DNA from: Flavobacterium eburneipallidum
GTDB lineage: Bacteria > Bacteroidota > Bacteroidia > Flavobacteriales > Flavobacteriaceae
Length of the DNA: 64,000 nucleotides
Assembly: GCF_027111355.2 (NCBI RefSeq)
Contig: NZ_CP114291.2
Coordinates: 1,922,001-1,986,000 of the forward strand
Reading direction: 5' to 3'
Made by a program: the position numbers and the translations under genes. Positions 63,790 to 64,000 of the stretch are shown piece by piece. The notes under the pieces were generated by a model. The model did not search any database, had not been told where the DNA came from, and saw nothing but the letters and a program-made list of their open reading frames with translations. The first letter of the stretch is position 1. The number at the start of each line of letters is the position of its first letter.

Positions 63790-64000
63790 ATGACCAAACA
63801 AGAACGGGTAACATTTGTTATAAATACGTTAAAAGAATTGTATCCCGAGATTCCAATTCCTTTGGATCACAAAGATCCTTATACTTTGTTGATAGCGGTT
63901 TTGCTTTCGGCTCAATGCACAGATGTTCGGGTCAATCAGATTACGCCTTTGCTTTTTGCCAAAGCCGATAATCCGTATGATATGGTCAAAATGTCTATCG
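63790..64000 (+). CDS. nth: endonuclease III, 3' end outside window
   Basis: The first 70 codons of a base-excision repair DNA glycosylase/AP lyase are visible. MTKQERVTFVINTLKELYPE, then LDHKDPYTLLIAVLLSAQCTDVRVNQITPLLF match the Nth opening (E. coli has LLSAQATDVSVN). The helix-hairpin-helix and iron-sulphur cluster lie beyond the window end. It is divergent from bcp. Confidence 0.93.
   Translation, partial: MTKQERVTFVINTLKELYPEIPIPLDHKDPYTLLIAVLLSAQCTDVRVNQITPLLFAKADNPYDMVKMSI

Overview
The window is AT-rich DNA from a member of the Bacteroidota, most likely a Flavobacterium or close relative. The evidence is the -7 promoter motif TAnnTTTG upstream of several genes, a type IX secretion C-terminal sorting domain, Bacteroidetes-typical families (DUF3822, DUF4293, a RimB-RimK fusion, Rho with a long N/Q-rich insert), and many short palindromic repeats between genes. 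Most of the window is ordinary chromosome carrying housekeeping genes. There are no tRNA or rRNA genes and no CRISPR array; the one structural RNA gene is rnpB.

Layout. 1-7.0 kb: 3' part of a TamB-like gene, glycolytic pfkA and gap, and a sugar kinase. 7.1-13 kb (minus strand): RimB-RimK fusion, DUF808 membrane protein, secreted GH105/GH88 hydrolase, LprI-like protein, RES-domain protein. 13-22 kb: ABC-F ATPase, RecD-like helicase, YgiD-type dioxygenase, Mrr-type nuclease, then kdsB with two M16 peptidases. 22-32 kb (minus): pheT, then a five-gene run encoding an RND efflux pump (adaptor, permease, TolC), a bestrophin and a MepB protein. 32.4-34.5 kb: a small accessory island. 34.5-44 kb: recG, DUF4293, rho, a hybrid histidine kinase, an NTF2-like protein, sodC. 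44-47.7 kb: rnpB, a small outer-membrane-like protein, rsmD and DUF3822, and an ArsR-SRPBCC-DoxX operon. 47.7-53 kb: PL10 pectate lyase, LLM oxidoreductase, L,D-transpeptidase, GH28 polygalacturonase. 53-64 kb: clpC, gyrA, a TPR protein, lpdA, OsmC, bcp and the start of nth.

The most interesting stretch is 32.4-34.5 kb. A DUF2806 gene and a YefM-YoeB toxin-antitoxin pair are each followed by the same 64-bp sequence (33632-33695 and 34297-34360, identical). This repeat folds like an integron attC site: outer boxes GCCCAGC and GTTGGGT, inner boxes GAAGTGTT and AACATTC that pair fully except for one bulged base, unpaired spacers, and a short terminal loop. A degenerate form of the junction lies upstream of the DUF2806 gene. 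I read this as a small integrase-less gene-cassette cluster with the toxin-antitoxin pair as a self-regulated cassette. Its promoter carries two TGTACA operators 12 bp apart, as known for yefM-yoeB. A 30-bp perfect inverted repeat abuts the last copy.

Other themes. Three pectin-degrading enzymes (GH105, PL10, GH28) are scattered with no SusC/SusD genes beside them. A family of related non-coding elements sharing CACATAGCTAT occurs near 24.9, 60.4 and 63.6 kb. Strong hairpin terminators close most transcription units.
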